NCBI GenBank assembly: GCA_002148405.1 | Contig: MUGG01000133.1 | Span: 1-64,000, forward strand | Direction of reading: 5' to 3' | Origin: Alkalinema sp. CACIAM 70d | Lineage (GTDB): Bacteria > Cyanobacteriota > Cyanobacteriia > Leptolyngbyales > Leptolyngbyaceae | Length of the DNA: 64,000 bases | Part shown: positions 1-7,748 of the stretch, in pieces | How positions within the stretch are numbered: position 1 is the stretch's first letter | How the letters are laid out: every line of letters begins with the position of its first letter | Made by a program: the position numbers and the translations under genes | The notes under the pieces: generated by a model | Told to the model about the DNA's origin: nothing | Databases searched by the model: none | What the model saw: the letters and a program-made list of their open reading frames with translations, nothing else

Positions 1-80
1 GAGATCAAAAGTGCTTTACCTCAGCACCTGACTTTCAATCCAACGATGCCATAACAAATTATATTCCTTTTAGAATATGA

Positions 81-284
81 CTATTCCTCTGAAGCTTCAG
101 GTTTCGGCCCTGGCTTCGGAGCACTCGCAAGGTAATCCCGTAGGCTGGAAGCCTCCACCAGCCAGATTCCCCCCGCACGACGCGCCTTGATCAGCCCTTG
201 CCGAATCAATAGCCTGACATGCTGAGGCGTATACCCGGATAACTCAGAAGCTTCCGAAACCGTAATCAGTTCGGAGTCGGTCAT
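81..284 (-). CDS. Small helix-turn-helix (excisionase/MerR-like) DNA-binding protein
   Basis: A 67-residue protein made almost entirely of one winged-helix or helix-turn-helix unit. Residues 6-50 read like the HTH_17/excisionase family: ITVSEASELSGYTPQHVR is the helix-turn-helix, followed by RLIRQGLIKARRAGG and a short wing ending in WLVE. The tail (PKPGPKPEASEE) is a Pro/Glu-rich linker. Such proteins bind DNA as small regulators, antitoxins or recombination directionality factors; no integrase or toxin lies beside it, so its partner is unknown. The gene sits near the window edge and its downstream neighbour is outside view. The family is recognised from sequence only and the function is inferred. 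Confidence 0.7.
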   Translation of the reverse strand: MTDSELITVSEASELSGYTPQHVRLLIRQGLIKARRAGGIWLVEASSLRDYLASAPKPGPKPEASEE

Positions 285-403
285 CTTGTCATAAACAACA
301 TCAACTACGAAATCGCCGAGATCACAGAATTAACGATCGAACAAATCTAAACCCTCCAAGCCGAGTCCTCAACGCAGCCTGCCTAAACCCTACGATCGCT
401 CCC

Positions 404-436
404 AAAAACCCGGCTTTTCTGAAAAACCGGGTTTTT
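404..436 (-). terminator. Rho-independent terminator-like hairpin
   Basis: AAAAACCCGG and CCGGGTTTTT form a strong stem around a short loop. Read on the minus strand it lies just after the stop of the small gene at 447-659 and ends in a T-run, so it probably terminates that transcript. The stem is nearly symmetric and could work in both directions. Confidence 0.7.
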
Positions 437-446
437 AAAGATGACT

Positions 447-659
447 CTAAGTCTGATTGCGTTCCATCATGCTGACGTATTGCCAATCGGAACCGGGAAC
501 GGGCATCGGTATGCTCCAACGCACACGATCGCTGAAACGCAAGCTATGTAACTGATTAATCGCTGACTGCACCTCTTGGCGAGTGCCAAATAAATAAAAA
601 CGAAACGGTCTACGTTCCGCATCGCTGACGCGATCGGAGTCATCAAAACCAATGAACAT
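447..659 (-). CDS. Conserved small protein of unknown function (70 aa)
   Basis: I do not recognise a named family. The start at 659 is chosen because AGGAG lies about 8 nt upstream on the minus strand; a longer reading from 698 has no such site. The 70 residues begin MFIGFDDSDR, are soluble and mixed in character, and include a likely short alpha/beta unit (FYLFGTRQEVQSAINQL). There is no signal peptide or membrane segment. The gene is followed by a clear hairpin terminator, so it is probably transcribed alone. The good ribosome site, the terminator and normal codon use make it likely to be real; its role is unknown. Confidence 0.6.
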   Translation of the reverse strand: MFIGFDDSDRVSDAERRPFRFYLFGTRQEVQSAINQLHSLRFSDRVRWSIPMPVPGSDWQYVSMMERNQT

Positions 660-750
660 GGGATTTCTCCTAGATGTTGAGACGGGAAGAAACCCCAAAA
701 ATTAAAGCCACCCTTTTGCACAGGACAAGTAGGGTGGCCCGATCGAATGT

Positions 751-887
751 TACAATCCGTGTCAGACCGCCTAGCTGGTCGTCTCAGCTTCGGGGTTTAG
801 CTACCCTTCGTTGTTTGCCGCAACTTGGGTAGCGCCTTAATTTTCGGGAGCTATGCTGATCCAATCGAGCAGTTCAACACGGTTGTA
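751..887 (+). ncRNA. Candidate structured RNA
   Basis: The ends of this interval are complementary: TACAA-T-CCGTGT (751-762) pairs with ACACGG-TTGTA (877-887), giving 11 base pairs with one bulged base. Nested inside are AGACC/GGTC-GTCT near 764-785, GCTACCC/GGGTAGC near 800-835, and CTCAGC/GCTGA closing the centre. This nested rod shape resembles regulatory RNAs such as 6S RNA, but I cannot match conserved residues to 6S, tmRNA, SRP RNA or RNase P RNA. TACAAT at 751-756 also resembles a -10 box; if it is one, transcription would start inside the stem, which argues against the model. The strand is a guess. Confidence 0.3.
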
Positions 888-1058
888 CTCAGCTATGAGA
901 AACAAGCCTAGGGGTAAATGCAAGCCCTGTCAACCGTACTGAAAAAGTTTATCGAGAAATTATGCGATCGGGCCTCAGCCATTCTCCATTTCGCAAAACT
1001 TTCTTCTAGCCCTGGCAACGAATCCTTCCTACTGGAGTTTAGACTAAAAGGAGAAGAA

Positions 1059-1088
1059 AAGCGTCCCAACCGCTTGGTTGGGACGCTT
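1059..1088. repeat. Perfect 13-bp inverted repeat (hairpin)
   Basis: AAGCGTCCCAACC and GGTTGGGACGCTT flank a GCTT loop. No T-run follows on the plus strand. On the minus strand it is followed by TTTTCTTCTCC, which looks terminator-like, but there is no minus-strand gene upstream of it. It may end or process a plus-strand transcript from the 750-900 region. Confidence 0.6.
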
Positions 1089-1177
1089 AATAGTCAAGGA
1101 CGTATCAAATCACTTGACTATGAGGCATTTTGCCAAGCTTCGCGCCTTTCGGCAAAAAGCCTACAGCTTGATCGGGA

Positions 1178-1345
1178 ATGGCAGAGATGCCCTGTATCTA
1201 CCATAAAAACGAGGCGGGAGATTGGCTGATTTTGAGTTATCGAGAGGGTGATCTCGTGCAGCTAAAAAGCATAGGTTTGAGTTTACCGATCGAGCAATTC
1301 TATGAGGAAATTGTGTTTGATAGTTCAGGGGTAAGCAATGGGTAA
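1178..1345 (+). CDS. Small protein (55 aa) overlapping the downstream peroxiredoxin-like gene
   Basis: This short frame starts at ATG 1178 (an in-frame ATG at 1187 is an alternative) and stops at 1345, overlapping the start of the next gene at 1338 by 8 nt. The protein begins MAEMPCIYHKNEAGDWLILS and continues with LSLPIEQFYEEIVFDSSG, a sequence with normal protein character. A stop codon just upstream (1169) bounds the start. The ATG overlap suggests translational coupling with the AhpC/TSA-like gene. I do not recognise the family. Being short and without a strong ribosome site, it is a reasonable but unproven gene. Confidence 0.5.
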   Translation: MAEMPCIYHKNEAGDWLILSYREGDLVQLKSIGLSLPIEQFYEEIVFDSSGVSNG

Positions 1346-2123
1346 TCTCTATTCTCAATTCCAATCGTTACAACTCCAGCGGGTGAGTGATGGCGCAATC
1401 GTACCTGTATTAGATTTGTCCGCATTAGCATCCACCCCTTCGCGGGTGTTGGTACTCGTGTGGCCGCAATTGGGAGACTTTGATAGTGTGGAATATGCCA
1501 GTTGGCTAAAGCGGGAACGGGAACTTTTGGAGGCTCGAAAGATTGTCGTTCGCGCGATCGCGATTGGCGATCGTGAAGGAGGCCAGCGCTTTTGCAATTA
1601 CACCGATTTTCCGGCTGAAAATTTGTTTCTCGATCCCATCGCCTCCATTCATCAAGACTTGGGACTTTATCCGGGACTCACGTTGAAACTTCCAGGGGTA
1701 TCTCCGGTGGGGAATGCTTGGGTCAATTTCTTACTCATGTGTGCAGGCATTGGCAGTCCAGGGACGTTGCGGGAGGTGTTTCGGGGGTATTTAGGCGATC
1801 GATCGGCTCCTCAGTTGATTGCAGATGAGGAAGTGATTCATGCCAAACCGCTCCCACCGATTAAGGGACGTTTTTTTCAAACGGCGGGGGGCAGTGGGTT
1901 TCAGCGGCCCTTTGAACTGGCGACGGTGCGGCTAAAAAATATGGTGGAAGTGCTGGGTCATTGGCAGACCTATGTGCCCGATGTGCAATGGATTACCCAA
2001 CGGGGCGGCACTTTTTTATTTGACAGCGAGGGGACATTGATTTACGAACACCGCGATCGAGGAATTCTGGGCTTTGCAGAAAATATGAGCCAACCTTTAG
2101 ATTTTCTAACCACTTTGGATTAG
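1338..2123 (+). CDS. Peroxiredoxin-like (AhpC/TSA family 2) protein
   Basis: A 261-residue protein with a thioredoxin-fold arrangement: the strand VLVLVWPQLGDFDSVEYASWL, the stretch VVRAIAIGDREGGQRFCNYTDFP, then ENLFLDPIASIHQDLGLYPG, and a C-terminal half (RGGTFLFDSEGTLIYEHRDRG) typical of the AhpC-TSA_2 group of cyanobacteria and plants. There is no CxxC and no standard peroxidatic TxxC motif; cysteines occur only as RFCNY and LLMCAG, so peroxidase activity is uncertain. It is soluble, without a signal peptide. It probably forms an operon with the 55-residue ORF that overlaps its start, and converges on the kinase gene downstream. The family call is fairly sure; substrate and role are unknown. 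Confidence 0.75.
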   Translation: MGNLYSQFQSLQLQRVSDGAIVPVLDLSALASTPSRVLVLVWPQLGDFDSVEYASWLKRERELLEARKIVVRAIAIGDREGGQRFCNYTDFPAENLFLDPIASIHQDLGLYPGLTLKLPGVSPVGNAWVNFLLMCAGIGSPGTLREVFRGYLGDRSAPQLIADEEVIHAKPLPPIKGRFFQTAGGSGFQRPFELATVRLKNMVEVLGHWQTYVPDVQWITQRGGTFLFDSEGTLIYEHRDRGILGFAENMSQPLDFLTTLD

Positions 2124-2175
2124 TTGATTAGGGACTTTGCATCTGTAGCCATTAGGAATCACCACGCCTATCACC

Positions 2176-3585
2176 CTATTCTCTCAAGGGTTCTCGGAAA
2201 TCATTAAGCGGTACATTAAACCAATCCGATAACTCACGGGCAAGCTGCGTTGCTTGATTCGAATCCAGATTATTCCAAAGATATTTCCTTCGCCCCTTCG
2301 TCATCACGGTAATTTTCGATCGTTGTAAGGTTTTCGATCTGGCCCATGGATCAGGCTGCAATACAACTTTAACAATATGCTGATAGGGTAAGTGAAAAGT
2401 TCTTTCTTGCCCATCGTACTGTACCACTAAAGTTATCCAGCTTGGATTTGCCTGCATTTCGATAATTTCTGCATTATTAGAACCAATCAAAATTTTCTTA
2501 ATCAAATAGATCAGCAATGCAAATACAATCACAGGAATCATTAATACTGGAGGGCAAAACGCAATAAAAATTAGGAAGAAAATGATTTTCGGTACTTTGC
2601 GTTCTCTGACGGGATAGTGACGATTATTGGCAGTCATTATTTCTAAATAATCATGGTCAAATCTAGCTCTAATTTCGAGTGGCAAATCTTTAGCAGGGAT
2701 GTCCTTAATCAGCCACTCATCGGTTCTAGTGAAATCTTCAGAATAATCTCTATCGTCTTCATCAAAATCATCTTGTTCCTCGTCTTCCAGCGCTTCGATC
2801 GCGGCATCCGCACTAGAGAAACGGCGGGACGGGATTGTTTCAACCATTCGCCTCAGCCAATTTTCAAAATGCAAGGAAATCTGAGGAATGTCTTCTAACT
2901 CAAATTCTAAGTTTTCATTGATTAATTCTGTGGGATGTTGTCCTGTAACTAAATACAATAAAGTCGCCCCCAAACTATATAGATCTGAAGCGGACGAGGC
3001 TTTCCCCCCAAATTGTTCCGGTGGCATATAGCCATAGGTTCCCACGATCGTCATCGTTTGATTTTTAGGTGTTCGCATGGTCTGGACAGAGCCAAAATCA
3101 ACCAGATAAACCTGCTCGATCGACTGATCGTCCGGATTGATTTTTAGAAGAATATTACTAGGTTTAATATCGCGATGAATAACGGGGGGATTTTTTCTGT
3201 GTAGAAAAGAGAGGACTTCGAGTAAGCGAATCGCAATCTCATAAATCTCAGCCTCGCTAAATACGTATCCCTGTTTTAAATAGCTTTCTAATGATGGCGC
3301 AGCAATATAAGTTTGGACTAATCCAAAGCCTTTGCCATTGGGGCCATCTACATCAAACGCATCCAAATATGCTGGAATATCAGGATGTTGGAGCGATCGC
3401 AGCACAGCAATTTCCCGTTCGAACAACCGTAACGAAGTCCAGTCAAATTCTTCGTCAAAAATTAAGAGTTTGACAATGACTGCCTGCTGGGTTTGCAGGT
3501 CAATCGCACGATAGGTTTGTCTGCCAGCTTTAGCACTAATTTTCTCTTGGAGTTGATAGCGATTGGCTAAAACGATCGGGGTCAT
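2176..3585 (-). CDS. Membrane-anchored Ser/Thr protein kinase
   Basis: A 469-residue Hanks-type kinase. The catalytic domain spans roughly residues 9-270. Visible motifs are the subdomain II lysine (VIVKLL, K39), the catalytic loop HRDIKPSNILL (137-147), DFG (163-165) and MPPEQF (187-192) in place of APE. All key catalytic residues are present, so it should be active. An acidic linker (EEQDDFDEDDRDYSED) precedes a hydrophobic hairpin near 330-360 (IIFFLIFIAFCPPVLMIPVIV) that would anchor it in a membrane; the C-terminal 100 residues form a further, unrecognised domain. It converges on the peroxiredoxin-like gene. The kinase call is firm; targets are not predictable. Confidence 0.93.
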   Translation of the reverse strand: MTPIVLANRYQLQEKISAKAGRQTYRAIDLQTQQAVIVKLLIFDEEFDWTSLRLFEREIAVLRSLQHPDIPAYLDAFDVDGPNGKGFGLVQTYIAAPSLESYLKQGYVFSEAEIYEIAIRLLEVLSFLHRKNPPVIHRDIKPSNILLKINPDDQSIEQVYLVDFGSVQTMRTPKNQTMTIVGTYGYMPPEQFGGKASSASDLYSLGATLLYLVTGQHPTELINENLEFELEDIPQISLHFENWLRRMVETIPSRRFSSADAAIEALEDEEQDDFDEDDRDYSEDFTRTDEWLIKDIPAKDLPLEIRARFDHDYLEIMTANNRHYPVRERKVPKIIFFLIFIAFCPPVLMIPVIVFALLIYLIKKILIGSNNAEIIEMQANPSWITLVVQYDGQERTFHLPYQHIVKVVLQPDPWARSKTLQRSKITVMTKGRRKYLWNNLDSNQATQLARELSDWFNVPLNDFREPLRE

Positions 3586-3738
3586 ATTGTACGACGAGCA
3601 GGGAATGGGGAAGATCTTTCCCCTACTATAGCCTTTCCCTTTAGGGCGCTAATTTTTACAGCTTGGGTAACAATGTAAGTTAATAGCGATCTATTAAGCA
3701 TTAGCACAGGTAAAAAATCTAGCGCAGATAGAATTCGC

Positions 3739-4620
3739 CTATGTTTGCAAATTCCCGAGGGCTTCATACAATTCCAACACCGCGATAAAGTCTAAATTTC
3801 CTTTCCCTTGCGCCAATAGGGCATCCATGAGTGGGGCGATCGCATGGCTACCGGGTAAGGGCAAGCTTAAGTCCCGAGCTGTTTGCAGAACTAAATTCAT
3901 GTCCTTACGAAACAGATCTAACTTAAAACCGGGGTTGAAATTGCGATCGAGCATTTTTTGTCCGTGGACTTCCATTACCCGACTTTGGGCAAAGCCACCT
4001 AAGAGTGCTTCCCGGACTTTGGCAGGATCAACGCCGGATTTTTGCGCAAGGGTAAACGCTTCAGCCACGGCCTGAACAGTAAGAGCCACCACAATTTGAT
4101 TGCAGGCTTTAGTAACTTGTCCGGCCCCCGCATCCCCAATCCGCACGATGTTTTTGCCCAGGACTTGCAGAATTGGCAAAGCCCGATCGAAGGCAGCTTG
4201 CTCTCCCCCGACCATGATCGACAAGGTACCCTGCTGTGCGCCAATATCTCCGCCGGAAACCGGTGCATCCAATGCGCTCACCCCCTTCGCTTGCAATGCC
4301 GTGTAGAGCTTGCGAGAGGTGGCTGCCGCGATCGTGGACATGTCGATGTAGAGCATGCCCGATCGCACACCGTGAACGACACCCCGATCGCCCAGGACAA
4401 TCGCTTCCACATCCGGCGAATCGGGGACGCAGGTAATGACGACATCCACCTGTTCTGCCAGGTTTTGCGGCGATGTTGCAGCGATCGCGCCTTCGGTGAC
4501 CAATTCCGCGATCGGCTCTGGGCTGCGGTTATAGACTATGACTGGATAACCCGCCTTCAGCAAGTTGCGCGTCATCGGTTTACCCATAATGCCTAAGCCA
4601 ATAAAGCCAATCCGTTCCAT
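3739..4620 (-). CDS. NAD-binding beta-hydroxyacid dehydrogenase (2-hydroxy-3-oxopropionate reductase type)
   Basis: The protein belongs to the 6-phosphogluconate/3-hydroxyisobutyrate dehydrogenase superfamily. From the chosen start it opens MERIGFIGLGIMGKPMTRNL, a Rossmann NAD(P) site with GLGIMG. It carries the substrate motif DAPVSGGDIGAQQGTLSIMVGG and the catalytic lysine helix GAGQVTKACNQIVVA, all in the usual order and at full length (about 293 residues). Such enzymes reduce tartronate semialdehyde, glyoxylate or succinic semialdehyde in the cytoplasm, and the cyanobacterial members are often annotated as GarR or glyoxylate reductase. An in-frame ATG at 4623 and a longer start at 4647 exist, but the conserved family start is at 4620. 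The exact substrate is not fixed. Confidence 0.88.
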   Translation of the reverse strand: MERIGFIGLGIMGKPMTRNLLKAGYPVIVYNRSPEPIAELVTEGAIAATSPQNLAEQVDVVITCVPDSPDVEAIVLGDRGVVHGVRSGMLYIDMSTIAAATSRKLYTALQAKGVSALDAPVSGGDIGAQQGTLSIMVGGEQAAFDRALPILQVLGKNIVRIGDAGAGQVTKACNQIVVALTVQAVAEAFTLAQKSGVDPAKVREALLGGFAQSRVMEVHGQKMLDRNFNPGFKLDLFRKDMNLVLQTARDLSLPLPGSHAIAPLMDALLAQGKGNLDFIAVLELYEALGNLQT

Positions 4621-4689
4621 CATGTGCTTGCGCCAAAGGTACAGCAATAGCCTATCGCAGAAACTAGAACGAGTGGAATTGTAGGGCTG

Positions 4690-5193
4690 CTATTTCTCAA
4701 TCAAACTGGGCATCCAGGGTAAATCCGTTGAACCGATGTCATGGCCCAATTGCGTCAGAAGCGTTGTGACTTGGCCACGGTGGTGGGTTTGGTGATTAAA
4801 AAAATGGGTGACCAGAATCCAGGTTGGTTGCGATCGGGTCTGACCATCCAACCCACTCCGCCAAGTAAAAACTCGATTCAGCCATTCCGGGGTCAGCGTT
4901 TCCGCCCAGGCCAAAATGGCTCGATCGGTGATGCAGCGTTGCTGTTGCAAGTCCTCAAAATTGGGATAGAGTAATTCTCCTAACTTGACTGCTGGAGGCG
5001 TTTGCTGCATAAAGCGAGAAAGCCACATTCGATCGGCCCATAGAATATGATCCAAGGTGCCATGGATTGATTTAAAAAATGCGCCCCGATCAACTTTACG
5101 ATCGAAGTCAGAAATGGACTCACAAGCGCTATAAATCTTTTGGTTCATCCACTGGTTATACTCCGCCATCGTGGTGTAGTAAGTTCTATCCAT
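4690..5193 (-). CDS. DinB-family four-helix-bundle protein
   Basis: About 167 residues. The start is placed at the ATG giving MDRTYYTTMAEYNQWMNQKI, the usual opening of the family. The metal-site histidines of the DinB/YfiT fold are visible as IHGTLDHILWADRMW and THFFNHQTHHRGQ (HxxxH). These proteins bind Zn or Ni; some are thiol transferases, but most are uncharacterised and not tied to DNA damage despite the name. The next gene upstream on the same strand (5255-5611, NTF2 fold) is about 60 bases away and may be co-transcribed. The fold is sure; the activity is unknown. Confidence 0.85.
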   Translation of the reverse strand: MDRTYYTTMAEYNQWMNQKIYSACESISDFDRKVDRGAFFKSIHGTLDHILWADRMWLSRFMQQTPPAVKLGELLYPNFEDLQQQRCITDRAILAWAETLTPEWLNRVFTWRSGLDGQTRSQPTWILVTHFFNHQTHHRGQVTTLLTQLGHDIGSTDLPWMPSLIEK

Positions 5194-5254
5194 GATCATT
5201 CTCAGCAACAGAAAAACACAACTGACCCATGATCAAAAATCACGAACTATTCAA

Positions 5255-5611
5255 TCATGAACTGTAATGGGCTTTGACCTGAATCACCAAACCCTGTTCA
5301 TTCAACACCATTAACTCTGCGGACAACAGTTGATTCACACTTCGGTAATACAGCACGATGCTATCTAACCCCAACAAGGTTTGAATCGGCTCAAAATGGA
5401 GATCAGGGTAGGCTTGTAAACCCTTAGCGAAATAAACTCGTAGCGCTTCCTTTCCGACAATTTTACCCGATGGATCACCCAACAACTTTGTAATAAACGG
5501 AGATTGAAATTCCACATCTTCCGCATAGTGAGCCAAAATTGCATCTAAATCATGGCGATTCCATGCTTCAAACCATTCCTGAGCGAGTCGGCTTGCCATT
5601 GGCTGATCCAT
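5255..5611 (-). CDS. SnoaL-like (NTF2-fold) protein
   Basis: A 118-residue single-domain protein of the SnoaL/NTF2 superfamily. It begins with the helix LAQEWFEAWNRHDLDAILAHYAEDVEFQSP, the hallmark of the fold, followed by GKEALRVYFAKGLQAYPDLHFE and a terminal sheet (IVLYYRSVNQLLSAELMVLNEQGLVIQVKAHY). Members include polyketide cyclases, isomerases and many ligand-binding proteins of unknown role. It sits between the DinB-fold gene and a 62-residue gene, all on the minus strand and possibly one operon reading away from the MocR-type regulator at 6072. The fold is clear; the reaction cannot be predicted. Confidence 0.85.
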   Translation of the reverse strand: MDQPMASRLAQEWFEAWNRHDLDAILAHYAEDVEFQSPFITKLLGDPSGKIVGKEALRVYFAKGLQAYPDLHFEPIQTLLGLDSIVLYYRSVNQLLSAELMVLNEQGLVIQVKAHYSS

Positions 5612-5647
5612 AGAGGTTTGCGATCCTTTTAGAACCTAGTGATGAGA

Positions 5648-5836
5648 CTATGAGTGATACTGATCGAGCCAGATTTGAATTTCCCGCGATGAGCTAAAAG
5701 AACTGACTTTTCGATCGACGGGATCATACAGTTCAAAATAGCGATCGCCGGACGAATTCTGCTTCGTTGCTACTTGAGGACTACGATCACCTTCCAACGA
5801 TCGACGTAGGCTTAGCCAAATCTGCTTGAGATGCAT
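5648..5836 (-). CDS. Small conserved protein (62 aa)
   Basis: The start codon is preceded by TAGGAGGTGA about 5 nt upstream, an almost perfect match to the anti-Shine-Dalgarno, which strongly supports a real gene. The 62 residues open MHLKQIWLSLRRSLEGDRSP and continue with GDRYFELYDPVDRKVSSFSS and REIQIWLDQYHS. The family is not recognised; the pattern of a short beta unit followed by a helix could be a small adaptor or regulator. It is the first gene of a probable minus-strand set (62-residue protein, NTF2-fold, DinB-fold) and is divergent from the MocR-type regulator, so it is a candidate target of it. Confidence 0.65.
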   Translation of the reverse strand: MHLKQIWLSLRRSLEGDRSPQVATKQNSSGDRYFELYDPVDRKVSSFSSSREIQIWLDQYHS

Positions 5837-5916
5837 GGGTCACCTCCTAAAAGTTATCTCGATCATGACAAATTTTTCCGCCACCAAACAGATGCAGTTT
5901 TGCTAAATTGTAATGG

Positions 5917-5943
5917 GTACAGTTCAGAAAAAATAAACTGTAC
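5917..5943. promoter_or_regulatory. Inverted repeat, candidate operator of the MocR-type regulator
   Basis: GTACAGTT and AACTGTAC are perfectly complementary, separated by 11 AT-rich bases, in the divergent region between the 62-residue gene and the regulator at 6072. The flanks (TAATGG and TGGTTA) extend the symmetry loosely. Repeats of this type are common binding sites for MocR/GntR proteins, which often control the divergent neighbour and themselves. The operator role is inferred. Confidence 0.55.
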
Positions 5944-5968
5944 TGGTTAAAAATCCCTGCAACTGTGT

Positions 5969-6038
5969 CGTTAACTGTGCGTTGATATGCGATTAACTGT
6001 GCAATTAACGGCGCGGTTAACAGCGCGATTAATGGTGC
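5969..6038. repeat. 12-bp tandem repeat array in the leader of the MocR-type gene
   Basis: Four consecutive 12-bp units run from 5991 to 6038: GATTAACTGTGC, AATTAACGGCGC, GGTTAACAGCGC and GATTAATGGTGC, sharing the core TTAA and ending in GC. A fifth copy (CGTTAACTGTGC, 5969-5980) is separated by a degenerate 10-bp unit. The array ends 33 bases before the start codon at 6072. Confidence 0.8.
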
Positions 6039-6071
6039 TGTTCGTCAGTCTCCTGGGAGGAAACCTGTCTC

Positions 6072-7517
6072 ATGAATCTGCAACTGATTGCCCCCTCTGC
6101 CACCAAAACGTTGTACGAACAAGTCGCCCAGCGTATCAAAGACTTAATCACCGAAGGTACCCTACAACCCGGCGATCGCCTACCCTCTGTGCGCAAATTG
6201 CATCGACAACTGTCTGTTAGCATCTCCACTGTGCTGGAAGCCTATCGGGTGCTGGAAGACCAAGGCTGGATTATGGCTCGGCCCCAGTCCGGCTACTTCG
6301 TTAAACGATCGCCCCTCACCGTTCCCGCAGAACCCGACGCGATCGCCCAACCGAAACAGATTACGCCCGTTAAGATTTCCCTCGCCTTTCGCATCAGTGC
6401 CACCCTACGCGATCCGCAAAATGTGACCCTGGGAGCCGCCGTACCCTGCTTGGATTTGCTGCCGATTTCGGCGATTAACCGTCTGATGGGGCAGGTGCTG
6501 AGGGCCAATCCCACGATCGCCCATGGTTACGGCCAGCCGGAGGGTCGGCCAGAGCTACGCCAAGCGATCGCCCGTCGGTTGCTGAATGCAGGCTGTTCCC
6601 TAACACCAGAGGATGTCATTATCACCAACGGCACCACAGAAGCGCTATATCTGTCTCTACGGGCGGTCACGCAGCCGGGAGATACCGTCGCGATCGAATC
6701 TCCCACCTACTACGGCTTACTGGAAATTCTAGAATCCCTGCACCTGCGCGCCTTGGAAATCCCGACTCATCCCAAGGACGGGATTTCTCTATCGCATTTG
6801 GAAACGGCATTACAGCAAAAACAAATCGCCACCTGCGCGATCGTGTCCAACTTCAGCAATCCCCTTGGCAGTTGCATGAGTGATAGTCACAAAAAGCAAT
6901 TGCTAGATTTATTTAATTGCTACGACATCCCGTTAATTGAAGATGATGTCTACGGCGATCTGGCCTTCGATGGAATCCGTCCCAAAGCGATCAAAGCTTT
7001 TGATACAGAAAATCGCGTTCTCTACTGCGCCTCCGCCAGCAAAACCATGTCCCCCGGCCTGCGGATTGGCTGGGTGGTTCCAGGTCGCTATTACCTACAA
7101 ATTGCCCAACTCAAAATGGCGATGAATTGGACTACGGGAATTCCTCCGCAATTGGCGATCGCAGCTTTTTTAGCCAACGGTGGCTACGATCGGCATCTGC
7201 GGCAAATGCAACGCACCTACCAGCAGCAAGTTACACGAATGACCCAAGCGATTTGTGATTATTTTCCCGCTGGCACGAAGGTGACCCGTCCCAAGGGAGG
7301 CTATGTTCTCTGGCTAGAATTACCCCCTGTATTTGACGCCATGCAATTATTTGAAGCGGCTCTCAGCCGTCATATCAGTATTGCTCCAGGTAATCTATTT
7401 TCACCCACCGGCCATTTCCAAAACTGTTTACGGCTCAGTTGCGCATCCCCTTGGTCAGAGTCGATCGATCGAGCCATGCAAACGTTGGGGCAACTGATTC
7501 AACAGCAAGTGAAATAA
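6072..7517 (+). CDS. MocR-type regulator (GntR HTH fused to class I aminotransferase domain)
   Basis: A 481-residue fusion. Residues 10-78 are a GntR winged helix (LYEQVAQRIKDLITEGTL, then PGDRLPSVRKLHRQLSVSISTV). Residues about 100-475 are a fold-type I PLP domain with YGQPEGRPELRQAIARRL, NGTTEALYLSLRAV, the tyrosine motif ESPTYYGLLE, SNFSNPLG, EDDVYGDL and the PLP-lysine context YCASASKTMSPGLRIGWVV. MocR proteins use PLP as an effector ligand and rarely act as aminotransferases. GGGAGG lies about 10 nt upstream of the ATG. Its divergent neighbour is the small operon at 4690-5836, and an inverted repeat and a tandem array fill the space between, suggesting local control. The effector is unknown. 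Confidence 0.93.
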   Translation: MNLQLIAPSATKTLYEQVAQRIKDLITEGTLQPGDRLPSVRKLHRQLSVSISTVLEAYRVLEDQGWIMARPQSGYFVKRSPLTVPAEPDAIAQPKQITPVKISLAFRISATLRDPQNVTLGAAVPCLDLLPISAINRLMGQVLRANPTIAHGYGQPEGRPELRQAIARRLLNAGCSLTPEDVIITNGTTEALYLSLRAVTQPGDTVAIESPTYYGLLEILESLHLRALEIPTHPKDGISLSHLETALQQKQIATCAIVSNFSNPLGSCMSDSHKKQLLDLFNCYDIPLIEDDVYGDLAFDGIRPKAIKAFDTENRVLYCASASKTMSPGLRIGWVVPGRYYLQIAQLKMAMNWTTGIPPQLAIAAFLANGGYDRHLRQMQRTYQQQVTRMTQAICDYFPAGTKVTRPKGGYVLWLELPPVFDAMQLFEAALSRHISIAPGNLFSPTGHFQNCLRLSCASPWSESIDRAMQTLGQLIQQQVK

Positions 7518-7748
7518 TTCATTGTCGCTGCATACATTGCCAGTATTGCACTGAAGGAGACTGACCCATTTTTGGCTGAGTGAATTTAGAGCCTGATTTC
7601 TCCAGCAATTCGATCGAGGTATGGTTGCCAATCGAAGGCGCGATCGCATCTGGTGCTCATTTCTTATGACTTATGTCTGATTTATGTCTGACTTTAGCCT
7701 CCATTAGAAACGCTTGCCTATGATAGAGGCAGGATTGAGGATAAGGTC

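Larger units (their letters stand above)
660..1177. other. Gap without a convincing gene; holds an RNA candidate and a long hairpin
   Basis: About 520 bases between the small minus-strand gene and the 55-residue ORF at 1178. It contains the candidate structured RNA at 751-887 and a 13-bp stem hairpin at 1059-1088. A 103-codon open frame crosses it (918-1229), but that frame runs through the hairpin, overlaps the next gene and encodes no recognisable fold, so I do not call it. Confidence 0.6.

Noticed and set aside
322..519. 65-codon minus-strand frame near the small-protein gene
   Set aside because: It overlaps the terminator hairpin and the 447-659 gene in another frame and has no ribosome site.
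918..1229. 103-codon plus-strand open frame
   Set aside because: It runs through a perfect 13-bp inverted repeat and overlaps the more plausible 55-residue ORF; the predicted sequence has no fold character.
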